Source of the DNA: Nitrosomonas sp. HPC101 | GTDB taxonomy: Bacteria > Pseudomonadota > Gammaproteobacteria > Burkholderiales > Nitrosomonadaceae | Reading direction: 5' to 3' | Assembly (NCBI RefSeq): GCF_009833125.1 | Contig: NZ_QRCC01000010.1 | Span: 62,001-126,000 of the forward strand | DNA length: 64,000 nucleotides | In this document: in pieces, positions 43,666-52,123 of the stretch | Layout of the letters: the number at the start of each line of letters is the position of its first letter | Numbering within the stretch: position 1 is the first letter of the stretch | Position numbers and translations under genes: made by a program | The notes under the pieces: model-generated | Seen by the model: the letters and a program-made list of their open reading frames with translations, nothing else | Database searches by the model: none | Told to the model about the DNA's origin: nothing

Positions 43666-44393
43666 GACACTTCTGAAGTGTGTTGATAAGTGATCAACCT
43701 GGTCGTATCCACAATCGAGTCCACGACTGCATCGCAATCAAGTTTATGTACATCATGCCCTTCATTGTATCCGTAGGGTACACAGAAGATATGGCAACCT
43801 GCTGCGCGTGCTGCGATGGCATCGTTGGATGAATCACCAATCAACAGCGCAGCCTTGGGTGAAATTCCGAAATGTTTGCAGGCATGCAGCAATGGCAGCG
43901 GGTCTGGTTTTCTTTTCGGGAGGCTGTCGCCGGACAGTACCAGTTCAAAGTAATCCAGTAACCCGGTTGCATGTAATAGTGGAAGCGTAAAGATTTCGGT
44001 TTTATTGGTAATGCAAATCAGGTGAAATCCTTTCTGCTTGAGCTGTTCGAGTCCTTCAATGGCGCCAGGATAGGGGCATGTATTTACATGCAGGTTTTCT
44101 GCATAACAACGTTCGTATATCGGCAATGCTTGCTTGAAGAGTTCAGGATCCGGCTCATCGTCCGGACTGTTGGTAAGAGTACGTTTGACCAGCTTGGGAA
44201 CGCCTTTGCCAATAAAACTTTGTATGGTGGATGATGGCAGTTCTGCCATATGTAGCTCACGCAACATTGCATTGGCCGCTAACGCCAGATCCTGAGCGGT
44301 GTCAAGCAGGGTGCCATCCAAATCAATGATGACAGCTTTAAGTGGAATCGGAAACGAGTTTCGATTAGACGACTGTATGGTGGATTGGGTCAT
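43662..44393 (-). CDS. gph: Phosphoglycolate phosphatase
   Basis: 243-residue HAD phosphatase: nucleophile motif VIIDLDGTLLDTA, cap region IQSFIGKGVPKLVKR, motif II ICITNKTE, lysine in LPKRKPDPLPLL and the acidic motif LLIGDSSNDAIAARAAGC. It removes phosphate from 2-phosphoglycolate, a by-product of RuBisCO oxygenation and DNA repair. I prefer ATG 44393 over an in-frame TTG at 44414. Sits in the compact rpe-gph-trpE operon common in proteobacteria. Confidence 0.94.
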   Translation of the reverse strand: MTQSTIQSSNRNSFPIPLKAVIIDLDGTLLDTAQDLALAANAMLRELHMAELPSSTIQSFIGKGVPKLVKRTLTNSPDDEPDPELFKQALPIYERCYAENLHVNTCPYPGAIEGLEQLKQKGFHLICITNKTEIFTLPLLHATGLLDYFELVLSGDSLPKRKPDPLPLLHACKHFGISPKAALLIGDSSNDAIAARAAGCHIFCVPYGYNEGHDVHKLDCDAVVDSIVDTTRLITYQHTSEVS

Positions 44394-44406
44394 ATCTTGG
44401 CTCCGA

Positions 44407-45087
44407 TCAGGCAACTTTTGCTAACTCAGCGCGCATGGCAGCGATGATGCTATCGTAGTGGTGAGGATCGCTGTCTTTGCCCGCACTGTAAATGGCAGAG
44501 CCCGCAACAAATGTATCTGCACCGGCACGCGCGATTTCTGCAATATTATTCACCTTCACGCCGCCGTCGATTTCCAGCAGAATATCGCAGCCACTTGCGT
44601 CAATGCGCTCTCTTGTCGAACGCAGTTTGTTCAGCGCCTCGGGAATGAATGACTGTCCACCAAAACCGGGGTTGACCGACATGATCAGGATCAGATCGAG
44701 TTTATCCAGAACATGATCGAGGTATGAAAGTGGTGTGGCCGGATTAAACACCAGGCCAGCTTTACATCCTTGCTCTTTGATGAGTCCGATGGTGCGATCA
44801 ATATGTCGCGAAGCTTCCGGATGGAAGGAGATAATGTTGGCACCCGCTTTGGCAAAATCCGGAATAATGCGATCAACGGGTTCAACCATCAGATGTACGT
44901 CGATAATTGCCTTGGTCAGGGGGCGGATCGCTTCGCACACCAAGGGCCCAATCGTTAAGTTGGGAACATAATGATTATCCATGACATCGAAATGAATGAT
45001 ATCTGCGCCTGAGTCCAGGACTTGTGTGACTTCTTCACCCAGTCTGGCAAAATTGGCAGAAAGAATGCTAGGGGCAATGCGATACAT
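44407..45087 (-). CDS. rpe: Ribulose-phosphate 3-epimerase
   Basis: 226-residue TIM-barrel enzyme interconverting ribulose-5-P and xylulose-5-P in the pentose-phosphate and Calvin cycles. The sequence opens with [16 protein letters not shown] and shows [50 protein letters not shown] and the catalytic Asp in [12 protein letters not shown]. First gene of rpe-gph-trpE; 13 bases before gph. Confidence 0.97.
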   Translation of the reverse strand: MYRIAPSILSANFARLGEEVTQVLDSGADIIHFDVMDNHYVPNLTIGPLVCEAIRPLTKAIIDVHLMVEPVDRIIPDFAKAGANIISFHPEASRHIDRTIGLIKEQGCKAGLVFNPATPLSYLDHVLDKLDLILIMSVNPGFGGQSFIPEALNKLRSTRERIDASGCDILLEIDGGVKVNNIAEIARAGADTFVAGSAIYSAGKDSDPHHYDSIIAAMRAELAKVA

Positions 45088-45237
45088 GATTAGACCTCAT
45101 AAGAAAATGCTACATTTTAACCACAAACGGAAATCGGGAGTTAATAATGCTTTCTCATCTATTGCAATTGTTGATGTCGGGCAGATGCATGACAGTCAGT
45201 TTGACAGGTTCCCGGCCGGTTACGGAGATCCGGTGAC

Positions 45238-46566
45238 ATGATTCCAATCCAGACGTATGTTGACCGCAGAAAGCGCTTGTTGTTACAAATTCAGCGAGGC
45301 GTCGCGATCGTTGCTACATCACCGGAAAAATACCGTAACCGGGATACGAACTACCCCTATCGTTTTGATAGTTACTTCTACTACCTGACGGGCTTCCAGG
45401 AACCTGAAGCAATTCTGATGCTGGTTGCTACCGGAGATGAAAGCACATCGCAACAAATCCTGTTTTGCCGGGACAAGGATAGTGAGCACGAAATCTGGAA
45501 CGGGTTTCGTTATGGGCCGGATGCAGCACAAGAGGCTTTCGGTTTTGATGCTGCCTACCCGATTGTCCGGCTTGATGAACTTGCCGGTGAATTTTTGGCG
45601 AATCAGCCCGTGGTATTGCATGCATTGGGGCATGATCCTGCTTGGGATCAGCGTGTGATCACGTGGATCAATCGTGTGCGGGAGCGGGCTCGGCAAGGCG
45701 TGTCAGCGCCAACTGAAATACGGGATATCCGTCATTTACTCGACGAAATGCGTCTTATTAAGGATGATCACGAACTGGCTGTGATGCGTGAAGCCGCCAG
45801 GATTTCGGCCAAAGCACACAGGCGTGCCATGCAGGCAACATGCTCTGACAAGTACGAGTATGAGATAGAAGCTGAGCTGCTCCATGAATTTCGTCGGCAG
45901 GGTGCGCAAGCCCCTGCTTATACATCCATTGTGGCAGGGGGTGCGAATGCTTGTGTATTGCACTATGTTCAGAATGATGCGCAGCTGAAAGCAGGAGATC
46001 TGTTGCTGATCGACGCGGCGTGCGAATTGCATGGTTATGCAGCGGATATCACGCGTACTTTTCCGGTAAATGGCACGTTTTCTGCAGTACAGAAAGATGT
46101 TTATCAGCTGGTGCTTGCTGCCCAGCTGGCTGCAATTGCTGCGGTGCGGCCGGGCAGCAATTGGGATGCGCCTCATCAGGCCGCTTTGCGGGTACTGGCT
46201 GAAGGGTTTGTCGATTTGAATTTGTGCCAGGGTAGTCCGGATGCAGTGATCGAGACGGAGTCCTACAAGCGCTTTTATATGCACCGAACCGGGCATTGGC
46301 TGGGGCTGGACGTGCATGATGCCGGGGAATACAAGCAGGCCGGTCAGTGGCGTGAGCTGGTTCCCGGAATGACGTTGACAGTCGAGCCGGGCTGTTACAT
46401 TCGTCCTGCTGAAGATATTCCGAAACATTTTTGGAACATAGGTATAAGAATTGAGGATGATGTGGCAGTGACATCGGACGGACATGAAGTACTTACCCGG
46501 GCGGTACCTAAGAGTGTGGCTGAAATAGAGGAGTGGATGCAATGCGCGATGACTACAGGAAGATAA
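45238..46566 (+). CDS. pepP: Xaa-Pro aminopeptidase (aminopeptidase P)
   Basis: 442-residue metallopeptidase that removes N-terminal residues before proline. The N-terminal AMP_N domain has YRFDSYFYYLTGFQEPEA. The pita-bread catalytic domain has metal ligands in LLLIDAACELHGYAADITRTF (two Asp), RTGHWLGLDVHD (His), MTLTVEPGCYI (Glu) and IGIRIEDDVAVT (Glu). Its 3' end overlaps the next small membrane-protein gene by about 25 bases, so those genes are likely co-transcribed. Confidence 0.95.
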   Translation: MIPIQTYVDRRKRLLLQIQRGVAIVATSPEKYRNRDTNYPYRFDSYFYYLTGFQEPEAILMLVATGDESTSQQILFCRDKDSEHEIWNGFRYGPDAAQEAFGFDAAYPIVRLDELAGEFLANQPVVLHALGHDPAWDQRVITWINRVRERARQGVSAPTEIRDIRHLLDEMRLIKDDHELAVMREAARISAKAHRRAMQATCSDKYEYEIEAELLHEFRRQGAQAPAYTSIVAGGANACVLHYVQNDAQLKAGDLLLIDAACELHGYAADITRTFPVNGTFSAVQKDVYQLVLAAQLAAIAAVRPGSNWDAPHQAALRVLAEGFVDLNLCQGSPDAVIETESYKRFYMHRTGHWLGLDVHDAGEYKQAGQWRELVPGMTLTVEPGCYIRPAEDIPKHFWNIGIRIEDDVAVTSDGHEVLTRAVPKSVAEIEEWMQCAMTTGR

Positions 46567-46886
46567 TTATCAGAAGGGTTATTCACCAGGGACAAGCTGA
46601 TCCGGCGGGTGAACCATTGAATACATCGCCGGCTAGCCGATGGGCATTTTATCTGATGCTGATTCCAGCAGTTATTGTGGTGGTCGTGCTGGGTGCGTTT
46701 TTCTTTTCAATCGTACTGGCGTTGTTTGCGGTGACGGCAGCTGGAGTGGGTGCGAGGCTATGGTGGTTGCGCCGCAAATTTCGGCAATCGATGGCTGCCT
46801 CGGCTGAACAAGATAACGGGATGATCGAGGATGCAGAAATTATTGAAATCAGGGAAGATGATAAAAAGAATCACAGGCATGACTGA
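46542..46886 (+). CDS. Small membrane protein of unknown function
   Basis: 114 residues from ATG 46542. There is a short basic N-terminus, one long hydrophobic stretch that may form two helices (WAFYLMLIPAVIVVVVLGAFFFSIVLALFAV), then basic residues (WWLRRKFRQS) and an acidic tail ending in Lys/His. The charge pattern suggests a cytoplasmic N-terminus. It overlaps pepP upstream and the DUF3617 gene downstream. I do not recognise the family. Confidence 0.65.
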   Translation: MRDDYRKIIIRRVIHQGQADPAGEPLNTSPASRWAFYLMLIPAVIVVVVLGAFFFSIVLALFAVTAAGVGARLWWLRRKFRQSMAASAEQDNGMIEDAEIIEIREDDKKNHRHD

Positions 46887-47424
46887 TCCCGCCCTATATA
46901 AAATGACGCTCAAAGCGATATTGATTGCTCTGTCTTTGATGGTAAGTACGTTTGGCTGGGCTGAAACCGGCATCCGGCCTGGACTGTGGGAAGTGACCAC
47001 TCATTCGGATTTGCTCGGACTGGTTCAGCATGTTCCGTCTGAGCAAATGCAGCAGATCACCCTGCTGGCCAGGCAATACGGGGTGAAAATTCCACATGTC
47101 AAAGATGGCGCAGCAACTTCTCGTATTTGCATCACACCAGAGATGGCGCAACAGGATATTCCCTCACGGTTTTACGAAAATCAGTCCGGATGCTCGGTTG
47201 TCGATGTGAGCCATTCTGGAAACCGCTATCAGGTGGAACTTGCTTGTGATAATCCACGCTTTAAAGGCAACGGTCATGCCGAAGGTGTTTTTTCCACGCC
47301 TGAGCGTTTTTCCGGAAAAACAGAGTTCAACAGCACAGTGCAGGACGTGCCGGTTTATGTATCTGCTGACACAACTGGTCGCTGGATTGGTGAGCGGTGT
47401 GAGATGATGCAGCCACAGCAATAA
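46879..47424 (+). CDS. DUF3617 exported protein
   Basis: About 181 residues. A signal peptide (LKAILIALSLMVSTFGWA) is followed by IRPGLWEVTTHSDL, the characteristic opening of DUF3617 proteins, then cysteines in RICITPEM, SGCSVVDV and ELACDN, and a final WIGERCEMM. Periplasmic, function unknown. The start could be ATG 46879 (overlapping the previous gene) or ATG 46903, which begins directly at the signal peptide. Confidence 0.78.
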   Translation: MTDPALYKMTLKAILIALSLMVSTFGWAETGIRPGLWEVTTHSDLLGLVQHVPSEQMQQITLLARQYGVKIPHVKDGAATSRICITPEMAQQDIPSRFYENQSGCSVVDVSHSGNRYQVELACDNPRFKGNGHAEGVFSTPERFSGKTEFNSTVQDVPVYVSADTTGRWIGERCEMMQPQQ

Positions 47425-47510
47425 TGAACCAGAACGGTACCCGATAATAGAATCGGGAATGATTGACTGGACGGATAGCAAATCCAGTTTATTTTTCGAG
47501 GAGAATCATC

Positions 47511-48605
47511 ATGAAAGCAACACAATTATTGCGTAACCTGGGCCAAAGCATCTGGCTTGACAATATTACACGTGATTTATTGATCAATGGCACGCTCAAG
47601 CGTTATATCGATGAGTTGTCAGTAACGGGATTGACCTCGAATCCAACGATTTTCAACCAGGCGATTAAGCACAGTGATGTTTATGATGCTTCCATCCGTT
47701 CCGATCTGGCACAAGGGAAATCGAGCGAAGTGATTTTTTTCGATCTGGCACTGGAGGATTTGACCCAGGCTGCCGATTTGTTTCGTCCTATTTATGATCG
47801 TACTAATGGCATTGATGGCTGGGTGTCGCTGGAAGTATCTCCTCTGCTGGCATATGACACTGCTGCTACCATCGCAGCCGTGGAGGCGCTGCATAGTCAG
47901 ATAGAGCGACCGAATCTGCTGATCAAGATTCCGGGAACCAGGGAAGGCCTGCCTGCCATTGAAGAGGCGATTTTCGCCGGAATTCCGGTCAACGTGACCT
48001 TGTTATTCAGTCGCGAGCAGTACCTTGCGACGGCAGAAGCTTATCTGCGAGGAATCGAGCGACGTGTCGAGGCTGGGCTCAATCCTGATGTTACCTCTGT
48101 TGCTTCCGTATTTATCAGCCGCTGGGATGCTGCAGTGGCGGGCAAGGTTCCAGAGAAGCTGCAGAACAAGCTTGGTATTGCCATTGCCAATCGTACCTAT
48201 AAAGCAGTATGCGAACAGCTTGGCTCTGCGCGCTGGCTGCGTATTTACAACGCTGGTGCACGGCCACAGCGTCTGTTATGGGCAAGTACAGGTACCAAGG
48301 ATCCCAAGGCTTCTGATGTGCTTTATGCGACGGCGTTAGCCGCGCCATTTACCATTAATACCATGCCTGAAAAGACTTTGAGCGCGCTGGTTGACCATGG
48401 TGATCTGAGTGGTGGCACTATGCCTGTCGATGGAGGAGACAGCGAAACAGTTCTACAACAATTTACTGAGGCAGGAATTGATATTGACGCATTGGCTGTC
48501 AGTCTTCAGGAAGAAGGTGCCAGGAAATTTGTGGATTCCTGGCGAGATTTGATGGAGGTAATTGCCTCGAAGTGTACGGTCATGCAGCAGGAAAAAACGA
48601 ATTAG
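47511..48605 (+). CDS. tal: Transaldolase
   Basis: 364-residue transaldolase of the longer type found in cyanobacteria and some proteobacteria. It begins LRNLGQSIWLDNITRDL and has VTGLTSNPTIFNQAI, VSLEVSPLLAYDT, the Schiff-base lysine in NLLIKIPGTREGLPAI, and PVNVTLLFSREQYL. It shuttles dihydroxyacetone units in the pentose-phosphate pathway. ATG 47511 follows a strong GAGGAG ribosome-binding site; an upstream in-frame start at 47463 is unlikely. Confidence 0.95.
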   Translation: MKATQLLRNLGQSIWLDNITRDLLINGTLKRYIDELSVTGLTSNPTIFNQAIKHSDVYDASIRSDLAQGKSSEVIFFDLALEDLTQAADLFRPIYDRTNGIDGWVSLEVSPLLAYDTAATIAAVEALHSQIERPNLLIKIPGTREGLPAIEEAIFAGIPVNVTLLFSREQYLATAEAYLRGIERRVEAGLNPDVTSVASVFISRWDAAVAGKVPEKLQNKLGIAIANRTYKAVCEQLGSARWLRIYNAGARPQRLLWASTGTKDPKASDVLYATALAAPFTINTMPEKTLSALVDHGDLSGGTMPVDGGDSETVLQQFTEAGIDIDALAVSLQEEGARKFVDSWRDLMEVIASKCTVMQQEKTN

Positions 48606-48749
48606 CCTTCATAGCAGAATTCTTTTTATGAGAGAATTTTGGGCAATCGGAAAGTTATTGTGCAATACGTAAATAAATTCTGGTTTGTCGGGATGGTTTG
48701 ATTTGATATCTGATGAGTAATTTGCGGGTTTTTTAGGGGAGATTTGGAA

Positions 48750-49346
48750 ATGGAAAGAATAGGTCCTGATCGTTTCGCAAAAAGTGTTTTTGTGCTGTTT
48801 TTGGCTGGGATTGTTTCTGGTTGTGGAGATCAGCCGGAAGAAACCACCCGGCAGAATCAGCCTGGCGTCACTGCGGAAGCTACCCAAAGTAATGAGGGCG
48901 CAGTTGAGCTGGGATCAACTGCATCCGGGGAGGCTGCTGCAGAGGCAACGGAAGAATCTCTGGAATCCATACTGGCAAGAGCAGATGAAATTATTCAACG
49001 CACCGGATCTGCAATTGATACTGCAGGTGACGATGTGGAACATGAATTGGAAGAAACTGCTGGGGATGTTGCTGAGGAAGCGAACTCTGTTTTGGCCGAG
49101 ATTCCAAAGGTGAATCAGACAGCAGAAAAAACGATTAATGATGGATTGGAAGTTGTCAAAGCATCGCCGGATCTGATTCGTAAAATTCAGCAGGCACTGA
49201 AGGATGCGGGTTTAAACCCCGGGGCAGCGGATGGCATGATGGGGCCCCGTACTCGGAATGCACTGGTCGATTTTCAGAAACAGCATGGTTTAGCTGAAGG
49301 CAAGATAACCAAAGAAACGCTGCATGAACTGGGAGTTACTTTTTAG
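48750..49346 (+). CDS. Lipoprotein with C-terminal peptidoglycan-binding domain
   Basis: 198 residues from ATG 48750, preceded by AGGGGAG. The signal peptide ends in a lipobox, FLAGIVSGC, so the mature protein should be lipid-anchored at the cysteine near residue 26. A low-complexity acidic, Ala/Glu/Thr-rich coil follows (about residues 30-130). A PG_binding_1 domain closes the protein (IRKIQQALKDAGLNPG, DGMMGPRTRNALVDFQKQHGL, TKETLHELG). It probably tethers the outer membrane to peptidoglycan. Confidence 0.85.
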   Translation: MERIGPDRFAKSVFVLFLAGIVSGCGDQPEETTRQNQPGVTAEATQSNEGAVELGSTASGEAAAEATEESLESILARADEIIQRTGSAIDTAGDDVEHELEETAGDVAEEANSVLAEIPKVNQTAEKTINDGLEVVKASPDLIRKIQQALKDAGLNPGAADGMMGPRTRNALVDFQKQHGLAEGKITKETLHELGVTF

Positions 49347-49702
49347 GGATTTCTGAAGAACAGTCCGCGCTGCTTCGGCATTACGGTGAAAACAAGCGCA
49401 AAATATACGTTTACGACTTGTAAATTGCATTTTTCGTTTGTTTTTACCTTGCGCTGGCTGCTTCGCTAACATTTTTCAGAGAACTTTCTGTTTTTCTGCA
49501 AACCAGGAGTTTGTCTGGAAAGCATGAGTCTATTCCAGTCACGGAGTCAGGCTGTATATGATGTAATGGGCGTCAGTCAGACAGTAAAACTTTGGTGTTG
49601 AGAAGTCTGGTACCGTTGTTCAGATCCTGGAAATAGAATTTTCCTGAAGAACTGTGTAAAATTCCCGGCCGTTTAATCATCTATTTCTGAGAGATATCTT
49701 TC
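49347..49702. other. Intergenic region before lysC
   Basis: About 355 bases with no credible gene on either strand. I see no clear hairpin, repeat or riboswitch. A weak -10-like TAAAAT at 49657-49662 could serve lysC, but no good -35 accompanies it. Confidence 0.35.
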
Positions 49703-50938
49703 GTGGCATTCCTTGTTCAAAAATATGGCGGCACTTCGGTGGGCAGTGTTGAGCGTATCAAGCAGGTTGCGCGCCGGGTAGCTGAATTCCGAGGACAGGG
49801 ACATGAGCTGGTGATTGTTGTATCTGCCATGAGCGGAGAGACAAATCGTCTTGTTTCTTTAGCAAAGGAGATTCAGATCAATCCGGATCCTCGCGAACTG
49901 GATGTTGTTCTGGCGACAGGTGAGCAGGTTACGATCGGGTTGCTGGCAATGGCTTTGCGTGAACTGGGAGTCAAGGCAAAAAGCTATACTGGCCCCCAGG
50001 TCAGTATCACAACCGATAGTGCTCATACCAAAGCGCGCATCCTGAAAATTGATGAAGATCGTATTCGTGCTGATCTGACTGCTGGTAACGTGATTATCGT
50101 GGCTGGATTCCAGGGCAGGGATGAAACGGGCGATATCACTACGCTTGGACGTGGTGGCTCGGATACAACTGCAGTTGCACTTGCTGCAGCACTTAAAGCT
50201 GACGAGTGCCAGATTTATACGGATGTGAATGGTATTTATACAACGGATCCGAGAGTCGTGCCGGAAGCCCGGAAACTGAATACCATTACCTTTGAGGAAA
50301 TGCTTGAAATGGCCAGTCTGGGTTCCAAGGTGCTGCAGATACGTTCGGTGGAGTTTGCTGGAAAATACAAAGTCAAGCTCAGGGTTCTTTCCAGCTTTGA
50401 AGAAGGCGAAGGTACGCTGATCACGTTTGAGGAAGATAACAAGATGGAACAGCCCATAATCTCAGGGATTGCATTTAATCGTGACGAATCAAAGATTACG
50501 GTTGTCGGTGTGCCGGATCATCCTGGCATTGCTTACCAGATACTGGGCCCGGTTGCGGATGCCAATATCGATGTGGATATGATTATTCAGAATATAGGGC
50601 GTGACGGTACCACTGATTTTTCATTCACGGTCAACCGGAATGAATTTACCAAAACGATGGATATCCTGAAGGAACGGGTGTTGCCACATATTGGTGCACG
50701 CGAGGTAATTGGTGGGGAAAAGATTGCCAAGATTTCAGTGATTGGCGTGGGAATGCGTTCCTATGCCGGCATAGCCAGTAAAATGTTTCGTGTTCTGGCT
50801 GAGGAGGGAATTAATATTCGAATGATCGCCACTTCAGAAATCAAAATTTCTGTCGTGGTAGATGAGAAATACATGGAATTAGCTGTCCGGGTTTTGCATA
50901 AAGCTTTTGATCTGGATAGGGGAGCTACATTGATGTAA
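49703..50938 (+). CDS. lysC: Aspartate kinase
   Basis: 411-residue aspartokinase, first step toward lysine, threonine and methionine. GTG start; N-terminal VQKYGGTSVGSVERI, then VSAMSGETNRLV, TLGRGGSDTTAVALAAAL and the nucleotide region IYTDVNGIYTTDPRVV. Two ACT regulatory domains follow (VVGVPDHPGIAYQI; ISVIGVGMRSYAGIASKMF), implying feedback control. Monofunctional type, as usual in betaproteobacteria. Confidence 0.97.
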   Translation: MAFLVQKYGGTSVGSVERIKQVARRVAEFRGQGHELVIVVSAMSGETNRLVSLAKEIQINPDPRELDVVLATGEQVTIGLLAMALRELGVKAKSYTGPQVSITTDSAHTKARILKIDEDRIRADLTAGNVIIVAGFQGRDETGDITTLGRGGSDTTAVALAAALKADECQIYTDVNGIYTTDPRVVPEARKLNTITFEEMLEMASLGSKVLQIRSVEFAGKYKVKLRVLSSFEEGEGTLITFEEDNKMEQPIISGIAFNRDESKITVVGVPDHPGIAYQILGPVADANIDVDMIIQNIGRDGTTDFSFTVNRNEFTKTMDILKERVLPHIGAREVIGGEKIAKISVIGVGMRSYAGIASKMFRVLAEEGINIRMIATSEIKISVVVDEKYMELAVRVLHKAFDLDRGATLM

Positions 50939-51014
50939 AAACATGTTAATATTACGCGCTCTTTAAATCGCGATCCGTCGTAAGAGCAGTAAGAGTGTTT
51001 TATATACTGTATAC

Positions 51015-51107
51015 GGAGAGATGGCCGAGAGGTCGAAGGCGCTCCCCTGCTAAGGGAGTATAGGCTCAAAAAGCTTATCGAGGGTTCGAATCCCTCTCTC
51101 TCCGCCA
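51015..51107 (+). tRNA. tRNA-Ser (anticodon GCU)
   Basis: 93-base tRNA: acceptor GGAGAGA pairs with TCTCTCC, then discriminator G and encoded CCA (51105-51107). The anticodon stem CTCCC/GGGAG surrounds the loop CTGCTAA, so the anticodon is GCT (51049-51051). The long variable arm is typical of serine tRNAs, and GGTTCGAATCC forms the T arm. Decayed genes follow directly, consistent with use as an integration site. Confidence 0.97.
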
Positions 51108-51181
51108 CGCATTCAATAAAATCAAGGATAACGAATATTTGTAGTCCTTGACCCACATAAAAGCCCACAACAAAAGGCCTG

Positions 51182-51666
51182 ATGCCGCCCGTCGAGTTCC
51201 TGTCAGTTGCGGAACTTCTAGTTCTTCATGCACGAGTCGGAGAAGAACTACGCGAACGGAGCGTAGCGCGTAGCGCAAACAACCCGACGGGCGATCTAGC
51301 CGAATACCTGTTTTTCCGGATGTTCGGGTGGCAGCAAGCGCCGAAGTCAGAAGGGGATATGACGCCACCGGGTCGGATGGTACGTGGTATCAAATTAAAG
51401 GCCGCCGCATTCAACGACGCAACAAATCGCGACAGCTTTCAGCGATTCGCGATATAAACGGCGGACATTTCGACGTACTGACGGGCGTCCTGTTCGACAA
51501 CGACTTTAACATGATGAAGGCGGCATTGATTCCAATCACGTTTGTTGTCGAACAATCAATCTTCGCAGCTCATACGAACAGTAACAAGTTCATTTTGTGG
51601 GACGAAGTGTGGAAAACTCCTGGCGTTCGCGACGTAACCGCCGAAATTACAGCAGCCATGCCATAA
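51182..51666 (+). pseudogene. Frameshifted gene of unknown function next to tRNA-Ser
   Basis: Two frames join into one protein of about 160 residues. The first begins MPPVEFLSVAELLVLHARVG and reaches WQQAPKSE; the second continues RGYDATGSDGTWYQIKGRR to the end at 51666. The switch is at the GGGG run near 51353-51356, where one base appears to be missing. The pattern YDATGSDGTWYQIKGRR (D...Q-x-K) resembles a PD-(D/E)XK nuclease core, so a restriction-type enzyme is possible, but I am not certain. Likely residue of an element that integrated at the tRNA. Confidence 0.6.
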
Positions 51667-51717
51667 AAAAACCGGCACGAAGGCTGGGCTAAAGTCCCCA
51701 ATGGCACTTAGGGTTCG

Positions 51718-51993
51718 TTAAATCTGAATGCGTGTTGAAGCTTTCGCCAAAAGCGTCGGGTTATAGAAGCTGTTGCGAACGCTGGCCGCAGCCTTGTTGA
51801 ACTTCGGTACAAGTTCACGAAGCGCGACGCTATCGATCATGCGCTTGTAGGCTGTGGGAACCCAACGTTCGGTGGCTTCGTAACGAAGCTTCGAATGCGT
51901 TTCGGCGTTGCCAAAAAACCGACGAATAGAAGATGGCAGGTCAAATGGAAAACATGAGAAAAGTTGCTTGACTGGGTGTACAAAAAACCTTGA
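51718..51993 (-). pseudogene. C-terminal fragment of an unidentified protein
   Basis: An open minus-strand stretch without a usable start reads about 90 residues, including VKQLFSCFPFDLPSSIRRFF, LRYEATERWVPTAYKRM and FNKAAASVRNSFYNP, ending RIQI-stop (TAA at 51718-51720). Its composition is clearly protein-like and not a shadow of another gene. I recognise no family. It and the frameshifted gene before it form a decayed islet between tRNA-Ser and the polysaccharide genes. Confidence 0.5.
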
Positions 51994-52123
51994 TCACGTC
52001 ACACTGCTTATGTTCGGCTATGCCCATCGCCTTTCGTAAAGCAGGAGGCCCAGGGAGAATAAATATTATTTACGGATAAATTCTTAATTTCTTAAAGCTA
52101 TCTACTGATCTGGATTTATTTCT

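Noticed and set aside
45148-45237. 29-codon frame (MLSHLLQLL...) ending just before pepP
   Set aside because: Too short, no clear ribosome-binding site and no recognisable family; kept only as a note.
45736-46542. Antisense frame of 268 codons opposite pepP
   Set aside because: No recognisable motif, and pepP on the other strand has every catalytic residue.
51015-51107. Direct repeat of the tRNA-Ser 3' end as an attR site
   Set aside because: I looked for a second copy of the T-arm to CCA segment downstream by eye and did not see one within the window.
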